NCBI GenBank assembly: GCA_027482245.1
Contig: JAIXWG010000049.1
Coordinates: 121,353-185,352, forward strand
DNA from: Acetobacteraceae bacterium
GTDB lineage: Bacteria > Pseudomonadota > Alphaproteobacteria > Acetobacterales > Acetobacteraceae
DNA length: 64,000 nucleotides
Reading direction: 5' to 3'
The notes under the pieces were generated by a model. That model worked only from the letters and a program-made list of their open reading frames with translations, was not told the DNA's origin and searched no databases. Shown in pieces: positions 1-8,547 of the stretch; position 1 is the stretch's first letter; every line of letters starts with the position of its first letter. The position numbers and the translations under genes were made by a program.

Positions 1-1809
1 GCGGGGGATGTGCCGGCGGCCACGCGCGTGACGCTGGGCGGCCCGGCCATCAAGCCCGGGCTGATCGCGCTGGGGCGGGTGCTGGAGGGCATGCCGCTCG
101 CCGCCGGGGACAGCCTGCGCATCGCGCTGCCGGGGGGGCGAGAGGCCGCGCTGCGCGTGCAATCCGTGCAGCCCGCCAGCCCCGCCATGGTGCAGGCGGG
201 CACGGCGGTGGTGCTGGAAGGCGCCGCGGCGCCGGCCGCCGCCGGGGGCGTGCGCTACGAGGATCTCGGCGGCCTGTCCCGCGTGGTGGAGCGGATCCGG
301 GAGGTGGTGGAACTGCCGCTCCGCCATCGCGACGCCTTCGCGCGGCTCGGCATCTCGCCACCGCGCGGCGTGCTGCTGGTGGGGCCGCCGGGCACGGGCA
401 AGACGCTGATCGCGCGCGCGGTGGCGACGGAAAGCCGCGCCGCCTTCATCGCGGTGAACGGGCCGGAGATCATGGACCGCTACTACGGCGCCAGCGAGGG
501 GGCGCTGCGGTCGGTGTTCGAGCGTGCGCGCAAGGAAGCGCCCGCCATCGTCTTCATCGACGAGTTGGACGCGATCGCGCCGCGCCGCGACGGGTTGTCC
601 GGCGAGAAGCAGGTGGAGAAGCGCATCGTCGCGCAGCTGCTGACCTTGATGGACGGCCTTGGCGAGCGGGGCGACGTGGTGGTGCTGGCAGCCACCAACC
701 TGGCCGACAGCCTGGACCCCGCGCTGCGCCGGCCGGGGCGCTTCGACCGGGAAATCCGCGTCGATCCGCCGGATGAGGACGGGCGGCGGGAGATCCTGGG
801 CGTGCACACGCGCGCCATGCCACTGGCCGGCGATGTGGACCTCGGCGTGCTGGCCGGGCTGACGGCGGGGTATGTGGGCGCGGATCTCGCCGCGCTCTGC
901 CGGGAAGCGGCCATCGCGGCGCTGCGGCGCGCGGGCGCGCTGGAGGAGGCGGAGATCGCGCCGGGCCTGGCCGTGACTCAGGCGGATTTCGCGGAGGCGC
1001 TGGCCGGCATCGTGCCGAGCGCGCTGCGGGAATCCCACCTGGAGATGCCGCGCGGCGGCTGGGGCGATGTCGCGGGGATGGAGGCGCTGCGCGGCACGCT
1101 GGAACGCGCGGTGCTGTGGCCGCTGCGCCACCCCGGCGCCTTCGCCCGCATGGGACTGCGGCCGCCGCGCGGCGTGCTGCTCCATGGCGCGCCGGGCACG
1201 GGCAAGACCTTGCTGGCCCGCGCGCTGGCGGCGGAGGCGGGGATCGCCTTCATCGCGGTGCGGGGCGCGGAGCTGCTCTCCCCCTGGCAGGGGACCTCGG
1301 AAGCGGCGCTGCGGCGCGTCTTCGACCGGGCGCGGCAGTCGCGGCCCTGCCTGGTGTTCTTCGACGAGATCGACTGCATCGCGGGGCGCCGCGGCGGTGG
1401 CGATGGCGCGACGGTGGAACGGATGGTGGCGACGCTGCTGGCGGAACTCGACGGCATCTCGGACCCGCCGGGGATCGTGGTGCTGGGCGCGACGAACCGC
1501 GCCGATGCGATGGACCCCGCCCTGCTGCGCCCGGGGCGCTTCGACCTGGTGGTGCGGATGGAAGCGCCGGGGCTGGCGGCGCGCCGCGCGATCCTCGGCC
1601 TGCATGCGGGGCGGATGCCGCTCGGCCCGGACGTGGACCTGGATGCGCTGGCGGCGGCGAGCGACGGGATGGTGGGCGCGGACCTCGCGGGCCTCTGCCG
1701 GCGCGCGGCGCTGGCGGCGATGGCGGAAGGCGCGGACCCGATGACGGTGGCGGTGGCGGCGCGGCACTTCGCGCAAGCGATCGAGACGACAGGGGAGGAT
1801 GCGCCATGA
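1..1809 (+). CDS. Cdc48/VAT-like double AAA+ ATPase of the gas vesicle cluster (5' partial)
   Basis: Type II AAA+ ATPase with two ATPase domains, resembling Cdc48/VAT unfoldases. Counting from the GTG at position 10, a small beta-rich N domain covers residues 1-75. D1 has a Walker A GPPGTGKT at 125-132, Walker B VFIDELDA and an RRPGRFD arginine-finger block. D2 has GAPGTGKT at 393-400, Walker B VFFDEID and LRPGRFD. Both domains look catalytically intact. The frame is open to the window edge, so the true start may lie upstream; the N domain is short for Cdc48. It overlaps the next gene by ATGA. The known GV ATPase GvpN is a single-domain MoxR type, so this is a different enzyme. A role in remodelling GV proteins is inferred from location only. 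Confidence 0.88.
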   Translation, partial: AGDVPAATRVTLGGPAIKPGLIALGRVLEGMPLAAGDSLRIALPGGREAALRVQSVQPASPAMVQAGTAVVLEGAAAPAAAGGVRYEDLGGLSRVVERIREVVELPLRHRDAFARLGISPPRGVLLVGPPGTGKTLIARAVATESRAAFIAVNGPEIMDRYYGASEGALRSVFERARKEAPAIVFIDELDAIAPRRDGLSGEKQVEKRIVAQLLTLMDGLGERGDVVVLAATNLADSLDPALRRPGRFDREIRVDPPDEDGRREILGVHTRAMPLAGDVDLGVLAGLTAGYVGADLAALCREAAIAALRRAGALEEAEIAPGLAVTQADFAEALAGIVPSALRESHLEMPRGGWGDVAGMEALRGTLERAVLWPLRHPGAFARMGLRPPRGVLLHGAPGTGKTLLARALAAEAGIAFIAVRGAELLSPWQGTSEAALRRVFDRARQSRPCLVFFDEIDCIAGRRGGGDGATVERMVATLLAELDGISDPPGIVVLGATNRADAMDPALLRPGRFDLVVRMEAPGLAARRAILGLHAGRMPLGPDVDLDALAAASDGMVGADLAGLCRRAALAAMAEGADPMTVAVAARHFAQAIETTGEDAP

Positions 1810-2786
1810 CGGCGGAGTTGCGGCTGCTCGGCATCGCGCCGGGTGAGGCGGCGGGGCCGCTGCTGGCGCGGATGGAAGCGCTGCCCGGCCCACGCATGGC
1901 GATGCTGCGCGCGGGCGCGGTCGCGGCGCTGATGCAGGAAGCGGAGCCGCCGGCCCAGGCGCTGCTGCTGGCGAAGGACCGCGCCGGGCTGCTGCGGAAG
2001 CTGGCGGCGCTGCAGCGGCGGCTGGAGGCCGGCTGCATGGCGGGGCCCTTCCTGCCCGCCGATCCCGGCGCCGCGACCCTGCCGGCGGAAACCTGGCCCG
2101 CTTTGCTGGCCGCGCAAGCGGAGGCGGCGGCGCGGGCGCTGGCGGATCATGGCGGGACGCATCAGTGGGACGTGATCCTGCGCTGGTCGGCGGGCAGCGT
2201 GCTGGCGCCGGCGCGGGACGGGATGAGGGGCCTCGGCAAGGCCGCGCTGGCGGCGACCGTCTCCGGCCTGCTGGCGGAAGCGCGGATGGCGCGGCTGGCG
2301 GCGCTGCGGGCGGCGCTGGCGGGGCGCGTGCTGGCGGTGGCGGAAGCGTCACCGGTGGCGGAGGACACGGCGGTCGGGCTCACGGTGCGCGTGGTGGCGG
2401 GCGGCGAGGCCGCGATCGAAGCCGCGTTGCTGGCCATGCCGGGTGAGCTGACACGCGACGTCGCTGCGGATTTGCGCGGGCCGCTGCCGCCCCTCTCCTT
2501 CGCCGCGGCGCGCGTGGCGGCGGTGCCGGCGGATGCGATCGACCGGGCCTGGAGCCTGCTGGAACTGCCGGATGCGGTGGCACCGGCGGAGCTGCAGCGG
2601 CGATGGCGTGGCCTGGCCGGGCGGCTCCATCCCGATCAGCGCGGGCCGGATGCCGATCCCGGGCGCTTCGCGGAAGCCGCCGAGGCCTACCGCCTGCTGC
2701 ACAGCCTGGCGGGCGGGGGGGAGGTGCGGCGCGCGGCACTGGCCAGCCGCGATGCCTGCCGCCTGCTGCTGCCGGAGTCGCTGTGA
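1806..2786 (+). CDS. GvpF/L-family protein with C-terminal J domain
   Basis: 326 residues. Residues 1-240 resemble GvpF/GvpL, the GV accessory proteins that bind GvpA during nucleation; the typical internal block is QWDVILRW. The last 65 residues read as a J domain: a helix, a basic helix II (ELQRRWRGLAGRL), the diagnostic HPD at 275-277, then a helix with an AYRLL motif. The HPD tripeptide is what lets J proteins stimulate Hsp70 ATPase. The fusion suggests that this GvpF/L hands GV subunits to DnaK; that is inference. It is ATGA-coupled to the AAA ATPase before it, and its stop shares a base with the ATG of the next gvpF/L. The GvpF/L part is diverged, so that half of the call is less certain than the J domain. 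Confidence 0.75.
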   Translation: MTAELRLLGIAPGEAAGPLLARMEALPGPRMAMLRAGAVAALMQEAEPPAQALLLAKDRAGLLRKLAALQRRLEAGCMAGPFLPADPGAATLPAETWPALLAAQAEAAARALADHGGTHQWDVILRWSAGSVLAPARDGMRGLGKAALAATVSGLLAEARMARLAALRAALAGRVLAVAEASPVAEDTAVGLTVRVVAGGEAAIEAALLAMPGELTRDVAADLRGPLPPLSFAAARVAAVPADAIDRAWSLLELPDAVAPAELQRRWRGLAGRLHPDQRGPDADPGRFAEAAEAYRLLHSLAGGGEVRRAALASRDACRLLLPESL

Positions 2787-3529
2787 TGGACGGTCTCTAC
2801 GCCTATGCCGTGCTGCCGGCGGATGCCGCGCTGCCCGGCGATGTCGCCGCCATCCTGCCCGGTGCCGGCTTCGCCCTGGTGCGCGCCGGGGCCTGCGCGG
2901 CGCTGGTCAGCGTCGTGCCGCGCGCGCCCTTCGAGGCCGGGCCGGACAGCCGGGGCAACGATCCCGCCTGGGTCGCGGCGCGCGCCGCGGCGCATCATGC
3001 CGTGGTGGCCTCCCTGCCGGGGGCGGTGCTGCCGCTGGCCTTCGGGGCGCTGTTCTCCGGCGCGGCGCCGCTGGCCGATTGGCTGGCAGCGCGGGAGGAA
3101 GCGCTGGCCGCGGCGCTGGCGCAGGTGGATGGCTGCGCCGAATGCACCGTGAAGCTGGAGGAAGACCCCACCCGCCACGCCGCCTGGCTGGACGCGCATG
3201 ACGAGAACCTGCGCGACCTGGCGCGGCGCGCGCGGGAAGCCTCGGCCGGCACGGCCTTCCTGCTGGCCCGGTCGCGGGAGAAGCGGATGGCGGAAGCGCG
3301 GGCGGCTCGCCACGCGATGATGGCGCGGGACGTCGCGGCCCGGCTCGGCCGGCACGCGCATGTCATGCCGGAACCGCTGACGGCGCTGGTGCGCCGGGCG
3401 GATTTGCCGGCGCTGCTGGATGAGGTGGCGGAGACGGCACGGGGGCTCGCCGACAGCGGGATCGCGCTGCGGCTCGTCGGGCCCTGGCCACCCTATGCCT
3501 TCGCGCGGGCGGCGCTGTCCCATGCGTGA
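2786..3529 (+). CDS. gas vesicle protein GvpF/GvpL
   Basis: 247 residues, the usual length for GvpF/GvpL. Family marks seen are the N-terminal LYAYAVLPAD strand, a central CTVKLEEDP block equivalent to the 'EWgvK' segment, a lysine/arginine-rich helix (SREKRMAEARAAR) and a C-terminal LVGPWPPYAF, which matches the conserved 'GPWPPYsF' ending. Members are small GV-associated proteins needed for early assembly. The ATG overlaps the preceding stop by one base, and the gene overlaps the next by 8 bases, so translation is coupled. F and L cannot be told apart from sequence alone, so no symbol is given. Confidence 0.92.
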   Translation: MDGLYAYAVLPADAALPGDVAAILPGAGFALVRAGACAALVSVVPRAPFEAGPDSRGNDPAWVAARAAAHHAVVASLPGAVLPLAFGALFSGAAPLADWLAAREEALAAALAQVDGCAECTVKLEEDPTRHAAWLDAHDENLRDLARRAREASAGTAFLLARSREKRMAEARAARHAMMARDVAARLGRHAHVMPEPLTALVRRADLPALLDEVAETARGLADSGIALRLVGPWPPYAFARAALSHA

Positions 3530-3743
3530 CGGGCTGAAGGAATCCCTGCCGCCGTTGGGCACGCAGCCGCAGGCGCTGGTCGATGTGCTGGACCGGCTGC
3601 TGGACACGGGCGTGGTGGTGGATGGGCAGATCGTGCTGTCGCTGGCGGGCGTCGATCTCGTCCATGTCGGGCTGCGGGCGCTGCTCGCCTCCGTCGATCG
3701 CGCGGCCTGCCTGACGGCGTCGCGGCCGGAGGCGCTGCCATGA
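3522..3743 (+). CDS. small GvpA-family protein (GvpJ/M/S type)
   Basis: 73 residues belonging to the GvpA/J/M/S family: LVDVLDRLLDTGVVVDGQIV is the helix-turn-strand that packs GvpA into the GV wall, followed by SLAGVDLVHVGLRALLASVD. It differs from the main GvpA at 8312 (for example VDGQIVLS versus VDAFIRVA) and lacks the longer C-terminal tails of many GvpJ/M proteins. Its place just before gvpK suggests the minor, nucleation-type paralogue rather than the bulk shell protein. It begins inside the end of the GvpF/L gene and overlaps gvpK by ATGA. Confidence 0.87.
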   Translation: MRDGLKESLPPLGTQPQALVDVLDRLLDTGVVVDGQIVLSLAGVDLVHVGLRALLASVDRAACLTASRPEALP

Positions 3744-4045
3744 TCGGCGTGCAGGAAGCACCGGTGCGGGAGGCGCCGCCCCTCGCGCGCATCGCGCTGG
3801 ATCCCGCGACGGTGGAGCAGGACCTGGCGCGGCTGGTGCTGACGCTGGTCGAACTGGTGCGGCGGCTGATGGAAGGCCAGGCGCTGCGGCGGCTGGAAGC
3901 CGGCACGGTGACGGCGGAGGAGGCGGAGCGCCTCGGCCTCGGCCTGATGCAGCTGCGGGGCGCGGTGGAGACGCTGTGCGGGCGGCTCGGCATCGCGCCG
4001 GAGGATCTCAACCTCGATCTCGGCCCGCTGGGCCGGTTGCTCTGA
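3740..4045 (+). CDS. gvpK: gas vesicle protein GvpK
   Basis: 101 residues. GvpK is a small, mainly helical accessory protein required for GV formation in the organisms tested. The family core is clear: LVLTLVELVRRLMEGQALRR, then EEAERLGLGLMQL, and the C-terminal signature GIAPEDLNLDLGPLG. ATGA overlap with the upstream GvpA-family gene and a 12-base gap to the next gene place it inside the operon. Confidence 0.94.
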   Translation: MIGVQEAPVREAPPLARIALDPATVEQDLARLVLTLVELVRRLMEGQALRRLEAGTVTAEEAERLGLGLMQLRGAVETLCGRLGIAPEDLNLDLGPLGRLL

Positions 4046-4057
4046 AGGGCGAAGCCG

Positions 4058-6520
4058 ATGCGGGTTCCCGGCGGGACGGAATTGGGGCGGTGGCTGGCGG
4101 GCAGCACGGCGCTGGCCAGCGCGGCGCTGCTGGGCTGGGCAGTGCTGCGGCCGCAGCCGGTGATGCCGGCAGGCGCATCGATGGCGGCGGCCGATCCGGC
4201 GGCGCTGGTGGCGGCGCTGACGGCGGGTGACCGCGGCGCGCTGGTGGAGGATCTGCGCGGCGTGGCGGCGCTGCTGCAGGGGCCTGACCTGCCTCTGCCC
4301 GCGCGGGTCGCGCGGGCGCGGCTGGAAGCGGTGGCGGCGGCGGAGGACCGGCGGGCGCAGGAAGCGCCGCCGGCCTTGGTGCTGACATCGCTGGTGCAGC
4401 GGCTGGACGGCACGGTCGCGGCGCTGCGCGAACAGGGGCGGTCCGGCCCCATCGACCTGCGGCTGCTGCTGGCGGCGGGGCTGGCGCTGGCCGCCGCGCT
4501 GGCGGCGCTGGCGGGCGGCGCGGCGCGGGATGCCGCGCGCGATGGCGCGGCGGGCGAGCAGGCGGCGATCGCCGGCGCTCTGGCCACGGCGCAGGAGGCA
4601 GCGCGGCAGATGGAGGCCGTGGCACGGGGGGCGGAGGCGCGGCTGGTGACCTCCGCCGCCCGCATCGACCGGTCGAGCGAAGACCTGGCGCGGCTGGAAG
4701 CCCTGGCGGCGAGGCTGGAGGCGGCGGGCGCGACGACGCCGGCGCTCGATGGGTTGCAGGCGGAGATCGCGGCCGTGGCGGAGGCGCTGTCGGCGCAGGC
4801 CGCGCAGGCGCGCGCCGCCATGGAGGCGATCGCGCCCCTGGCCGGGGAGGCCTCGCAGGCCCGCGCCGCGGTCGCCGCGATCGCGGAGGGCGCGGAGGCG
4901 CGGGCGGAGGCGATGGCGGCCCGGCTGGAAGCGCGCATCGGCGCGGCGACCGAGACGGTGGCGGCGGAAGTGCTGCGCCAGGGCGAGGAAGCCGCCGCGC
5001 GGGTGGATGCGGCAATCATGCCGATCGCGGCGCGGCTGGAAACCCTGGCGACGGGCAGCCGGGTGGAGGAAGCCGGGCGCCATGCCTGGCTGGAGGAGAC
5101 GCTGGCCGGCCTGCCCGCGCAGATCGGCGACCGGGTGACGGAGGGCCTGGCCCCGCGGCTGGAGGAAGGCCGGGTGGCGCTGGCGGTCGCGGCCGAACGG
5201 CTGGAGGGCGGCATCGTCGCCCTGCCCGCCCTGCTGGAAGCCCGTATCGGCGAGCGGGTGCAGGACGCGCTGGCGCCGCGGCTGGAGGAGGGGCGCAGCG
5301 CCCTGGCCGTGGCGGCGGAGCGGCTGGAAGCCGGCATGGTGGCCCTGCCGGCGCAGGTGGGCGACCGGGTGGAGACAGCGCTGCTCGCGGCTTCCGCCGC
5401 GCAAGGGGCGCAGGTCTCGGCCGCGGTGGCGGAACGGCTGGCGGAGCGCGTGGGCGCGGGGCTCGCCGCCCTGCCGGGCGCGATCGCGGACCGGGTGAAG
5501 ACCGGGCTGGTGACGGCGACGGCCGCGCAGGGGGTCGCGATTGCCGACGCCGTCGCCACGGCGCTGGCGGCGCGGCTGGATGCCGTCCACGCGGCGACGG
5601 CGGATGCCGTGGCGGCGCGGCTGGACCCGGCACTGGCGGCGCTGGCGGAGGCGGCCCAGGGCCCTGCCCTGCCGGCGGGGGTGGGGGAGCGGCTGGAGGC
5701 CGGGCTCGCGGGGCTGGAAGCGCTGCCGGGGCGCGTCGGGGAGGCGCTGGACCAGCGGCTGGAGGACAGCCTGGCGGCCCAGGCCACGACGCTGTCGGCC
5801 GCGGTGGCGGAGCAGATGGAGGCCGTGGTGGCCGGCCTGCCCGACCAGATGACGCCGCGGATGGCGGAGCTGCTGGCGGCCCCCGCCGCGCGGCTGGAAG
5901 GCCTGGTCGAGGCCACTGCGGCAGCGGGGGCGACGGTGACGGCGGCGGCGACGGACCTGGCGGAGCGCCTGGCGCGCCAGGCCGGCGAGGATGCGGCGGC
6001 GAATGCCCGCGCGACCGGGGAGCTGGTGACGCTCGCGACGCAGCTGACCCAGGCGGCGGGCACGGCGCGGGAACGGATGGAGGAAAGCGCCGGGGCGGTG
6101 GAGGCCGCGGCGCGGCTGCTGCAGGACGCCGCCCGGCCGGGGCAGGAGGTGGTGGCGGAATTTGCGCGCCAGGTCGTGACGCTGCGGAATCTGGCGGCGC
6201 CGGAGCCCGGGGGGGCCGCGGGCCGGCTGATGGAAGCGATCGAGGGCGAGGAAGCGCCGGCGGCGCTGCGCCGGGCACTCGGCCATCTGGGCGCGCTGGG
6301 GCGGGAGGCAGCGGCGCTGCTGGCGGCGGCCGAGAGCCTTGCGGAGGCCAGCGCGGGGCCCTCCCCCCCTGCCCTGCCCGCCGCCTTCGGCGCGGAGACG
6401 CCGGCGCTGCTGGACAGCCTGGGCACCGTGATCGGCCAGCTGGATGCGGTGGCGACGGCGCTGGCGCTGGCCAGCGACGCGGCCGGTGCGCCGGGCGAGC
6501 CCGCCGCGCAGGCGGCGTAA
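4058..6520 (+). CDS. large membrane-anchored Ala-rich coiled-coil protein
   Basis: 820 residues, not recognised as a named Gvp. An N-terminal hydrophobic helix (about 14-30), a segment of about 100 residues and a second hydrophobic helix (about 134-154) are followed by about 660 residues of Ala/Leu/Glu/Arg helix. Within it, residues about 352-515 hold four degenerate repeats of 37-42 residues, each opening with LPxxxxxRV and sharing blocks such as LAPRLEEGR and ALAVAAERLE. Helix-loop-helix layout and topology resemble a chemoreceptor, but I see no HAMP domain and no signalling hairpin. It lies 12 bases after gvpK and is codirectional, so it is probably cotranscribed. A scaffold anchoring GVs to the membrane is a guess from context. 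Confidence 0.75.
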   Translation: MRVPGGTELGRWLAGSTALASAALLGWAVLRPQPVMPAGASMAAADPAALVAALTAGDRGALVEDLRGVAALLQGPDLPLPARVARARLEAVAAAEDRRAQEAPPALVLTSLVQRLDGTVAALREQGRSGPIDLRLLLAAGLALAAALAALAGGAARDAARDGAAGEQAAIAGALATAQEAARQMEAVARGAEARLVTSAARIDRSSEDLARLEALAARLEAAGATTPALDGLQAEIAAVAEALSAQAAQARAAMEAIAPLAGEASQARAAVAAIAEGAEARAEAMAARLEARIGAATETVAAEVLRQGEEAAARVDAAIMPIAARLETLATGSRVEEAGRHAWLEETLAGLPAQIGDRVTEGLAPRLEEGRVALAVAAERLEGGIVALPALLEARIGERVQDALAPRLEEGRSALAVAAERLEAGMVALPAQVGDRVETALLAASAAQGAQVSAAVAERLAERVGAGLAALPGAIADRVKTGLVTATAAQGVAIADAVATALAARLDAVHAATADAVAARLDPALAALAEAAQGPALPAGVGERLEAGLAGLEALPGRVGEALDQRLEDSLAAQATTLSAAVAEQMEAVVAGLPDQMTPRMAELLAAPAARLEGLVEATAAAGATVTAAATDLAERLARQAGEDAAANARATGELVTLATQLTQAAGTARERMEESAGAVEAAARLLQDAARPGQEVVAEFARQVVTLRNLAAPEPGGAAGRLMEAIEGEEAPAALRRALGHLGALGREAAALLAAAESLAEASAGPSPPALPAAFGAETPALLDSLGTVIGQLDAVATALALASDAAGAPGEPAAQAA

Positions 6521-6633
6521 GGCCAAGCTTAACCCGCGCTTCACCGCGGCGGGTGTAGGCGGTGATGACATCGCGGCGCTTGCCGACAGCGCCGTGGCAG
6601 CCCGGCTTCCACCGGGACGACAGGAGGTTGGCC

Positions 6634-7107
6634 ATGGTGCCAGTGGCAATCCTGGATGAGGCCGGGGTGGAGCGGCCGGCGGTGCTGGTCCAGGCCGTGA
6701 CGCTGCGGGTCAGCGGCGCCAAGCCGGTGCGGCTGCGCGGCAGGCTGCTGGCCGAAGGCCGGTCCCACGCCGCCGGCGGCGTCGCCTGGCACGAGGTCGC
6801 GCTGTGGCAGCTGGACGGGTCGCAGGAGGTCGCGGTGGCGCTGCGGACGCGCCACGCGGAAGCCAGCGCGGCGGATGTGCATCGGGCGGAGCTGTTCCCG
6901 GAACTCGCGGAAGCGCTGGACTGGCTGGAAGGCTTCGACCCGCTCGACCTGGATGTGGACCTCGATGCCTCCGACCGCCGGCTCTCGGCCGTGGAGGTCG
7001 CGCTGCGCGCCGCAGCGCTGCGGGCGCGGGCGGAAGCGGTGACGCGCGCCTGGCGCGGGCTGCTGGGCGAGGTGCTCTACGCGCTGGATGCGGAACGGCC
7101 GGCATGA
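6634..7107 (+). CDS. GV-cluster protein, paralogue 1 of 3, unknown function
   Basis: 157 residues. The start at 6634 is chosen because AGGAGG at 6622-6627 is well spaced from it; an in-frame ATG at 6562 lacks this. A strand-rich first half (VRLRGRLLAEGRSHAAGG, WHEVALWQ, VAVALRT) is followed by a helical tail (AALRARAEAVTRAWRGLLGE). The same pattern occurs in the next two genes: 'RPLxFxGRLL', 'W/THEhxLhET', then an ALxxLExxDPL block and a terminal helix. I do not recognise the family. The 113-base gap before it (6521-6633) is the largest so far in the cluster and could hold an internal promoter, though I see no convincing boxes. Confidence 0.75.
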   Translation: MVPVAILDEAGVERPAVLVQAVTLRVSGAKPVRLRGRLLAEGRSHAAGGVAWHEVALWQLDGSQEVAVALRTRHAEASAADVHRAELFPELAEALDWLEGFDPLDLDVDLDASDRRLSAVEVALRAAALRARAEAVTRAWRGLLGEVLYALDAERPA

Positions 7108-7631
7108 CCGCGACCGGGGCCGGCCTGGCGGAGGAGCCCGCCGGCTTCGACTTCGTCCTGCTGCCACGCCATGGCCGCCGTCCGCTGGGCTTCCAGGGGC
7201 GGCTGCTGGCGCGGATGGAAGCGGCGCCGCCGGACCTTCCCGTGGCGTCCTGCGTGACGCTGCATGAGGCCGCGACCGGCGGCTTCGTCTGCGCCATCCG
7301 CCACCGGCTGCGCGACGCGGGCGGCGCGGAGGAACGCTGCTACGCGCTGGCGGCGGCGGATGCGCCGACGCTGCTGCGCTTCCTGCACACGCATGACCCG
7401 CTGCGGGACCTGCCGCCGGCCGCGCTGGTGCCGCAGGCCGCGGCACCCGGGCCATCCCGCGCCGCGCTGGCGGAAGCGGCGAGCATCGCGCCACGCCTGC
7501 GCGCCGTCTGGCGCGACCTGCTGGCGGCCAGCTTCGGGCCGCTCGGCAGCCCGAACCACGACCCCGGCGACGCGGCATCCCGCCGCCCGCCCCCGGAGGA
7601 GAACCACGATGAACGTCATCAACGTGCATGA
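7104..7631 (+). CDS. GV-cluster protein, paralogue 2 of 3, unknown function
   Basis: 175 residues, ATGA-coupled to paralogue 1. Key segments are RRPLGFQGRLLARME, ASCVTLHEAATGGFVCAIRH and LLRFLHTHDPLRDLPPAAL, which align with GARPLTFTGRLVSRH, WHELSLYETDEGGFVADIR and ALRFFENHDARRDVVSDIP of the third protein. The C-terminal 25 residues are Pro/Arg/His-rich and are encoded where the next gene's ribosome site and start lie, so this tail may be an effect of gene overlap. Function unknown; position and conservation suggest a GV accessory role. Confidence 0.75.
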   Translation: MTATGAGLAEEPAGFDFVLLPRHGRRPLGFQGRLLARMEAAPPDLPVASCVTLHEAATGGFVCAIRHRLRDAGGAEERCYALAAADAPTLLRFLHTHDPLRDLPPAALVPQAAAPGPSRAALAEAASIAPRLRAVWRDLLAASFGPLGSPNHDPGDAASRRPPPEENHDERHQRA

Positions 7632-8157
7632 GCCGATCGGCGTCTACGAGGCCTATGGCGTGGACGAGCCGGTCAGCCTGCGGGATGCGGCGCCGGGCTT
7701 CGCGCGCGTCGATCGCGCCGCCGGGCTGGCGCGGGCGGAGCGACAAGGGGGCAGCTTCACGCTGCGGCGCAACGGCGCGCGCCCGCTGACCTTCACGGGC
7801 CGGCTGGTGAGCCGCCACAGCGGCGAACGCGCGGGCGCGGCGCAGTGGCATGAGCTCAGCCTGTACGAGACGGATGAGGGCGGCTTCGTCGCCGACATCC
7901 GCGTGATGGGCGAGACCCATGGCAATGTCGGCCAGTTCCACGTCGCCAGCTTCAACGAGCTGGAGGAGGCGCTGCGCTTCTTCGAGAACCACGACGCGCG
8001 GCGCGACGTGGTCAGCGACATCCCGATCGAGGATGCGGGCCTGTCGCCGGCGGAGCTGATGGTGCATGCGGCGACGCTGAAGGTGCGCGTGGCGGAAGCC
8101 GTGTCCGGCTATCGCGCGGTGCTGTCGGCCTTCCTGACCGCGCTCCACCGGCAGTGA
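7609..8157 (+). CDS. GV-cluster protein, paralogue 3 of 3, unknown function
   Basis: 182 residues. ATG at 7609 has GGAGGA at 7595-7600 and lies 23 bases inside the previous gene. After an N-terminal extension (MNVINVHEPIGVYEAYGVDE) comes the shared domain: FTLRRNGARPLTFTGRL, WHELSLYETDEGGF, a histidine/asparagine-containing ALRFFENHDARRD and a long C-terminal helix (AATLKVRVAEAVSGYRAVLS). It is the most complete copy and probably nearest the family consensus. It is the last gene before the gap preceding gvpA. No enzymatic motif is visible. Confidence 0.75.
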   Translation: MNVINVHEPIGVYEAYGVDEPVSLRDAAPGFARVDRAAGLARAERQGGSFTLRRNGARPLTFTGRLVSRHSGERAGAAQWHELSLYETDEGGFVADIRVMGETHGNVGQFHVASFNELEEALRFFENHDARRDVVSDIPIEDAGLSPAELMVHAATLKVRVAEAVSGYRAVLSAFLTALHRQ

Positions 8158-8181
8158 TGACGGCGATCGCGAAATTTTGCC

Positions 8182-8210
8182 TTGACGGCGCCGGCGTGAA
8201 CCGTTCCGCA
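8182..8210 (+). promoter_or_regulatory. possible promoter for gvpA
   Basis: The 154-base gap 8158-8311 is the only sizeable one immediately before gvpA and is locally less GC-rich (GAAATTTTGCC at about 8171). TTGACG at 8182-8187 is a good -35 match. The -10 at 17-base spacing (TCCGCA, 8205-8210) is poor, so another sigma factor is possible. A separate promoter would fit the need for far more GvpA than accessory proteins. Weak evidence. Confidence 0.25.
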
Positions 8211-8311
8211 ATCTGGCGCGACGAAAATGGCGTGCGTCGCCACCGCGCAGCGGGCGGCGAGGCGCCAACCCGGATGTCGGGCCGGCGCGCAACCCAACAT
8301 GGAGTCGCCCG

Positions 8312-8530
8312 ATGACCATCAACAAGAGCCTCGCCTCCTCCTCCCTGGCCGAAGTGATCGACCGCATCCTCGACAAGGGCGTGGTGGTGGACGCCTTCAT
8401 CCGCGTGGCGCTGGTGGGCATCGAGCTCATCGCCGTCGAGATCCGCGCGGTCGTGGCCTCGGTCGAGACCTACCTGAAGTATGCCGAGGCGGTCGGCCTG
8501 ACGACCGACCCGGCCGCGGCCGCGGCCTGA
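8312..8530 (+). CDS. gvpA: gas vesicle major structural protein GvpA
   Basis: 72 residues, the normal GvpA length. GvpA is the small hydrophobic protein that forms the ribbed gas-permeable wall. The canonical core is present: [20 protein letters not shown], then [20 protein letters not shown] and [21 protein letters not shown] ribosome site lies 7 bases before the ATG. It is preceded by the cluster's longest intergenic gap and followed 17 bases later by the helix-hairpin-helix gene. Only one bulk-type GvpA is visible here; more could lie left of the window. Confidence 0.97.
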   Translation: MTINKSLASSSLAEVIDRILDKGVVVDAFIRVALVGIELIAVEIRAVVASVETYLKYAEAVGLTTDPAAAAA

Positions 8531-8547
8531 TACGCACCGCGCGCGCG

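Noticed and set aside
3522..3743. Calling this the main GvpA
   Set aside because: The copy at 8312 matches GvpA better; this one differs at core positions and sits beside gvpK like minor paralogues.
2687..6649. Very long open frame (about 1,320 codons) on the - strand opposite the GV genes
   Set aside because: Arg/Pro/Gln-rich low-complexity translation, opposite genes with clear families; a result of high GC codon bias.
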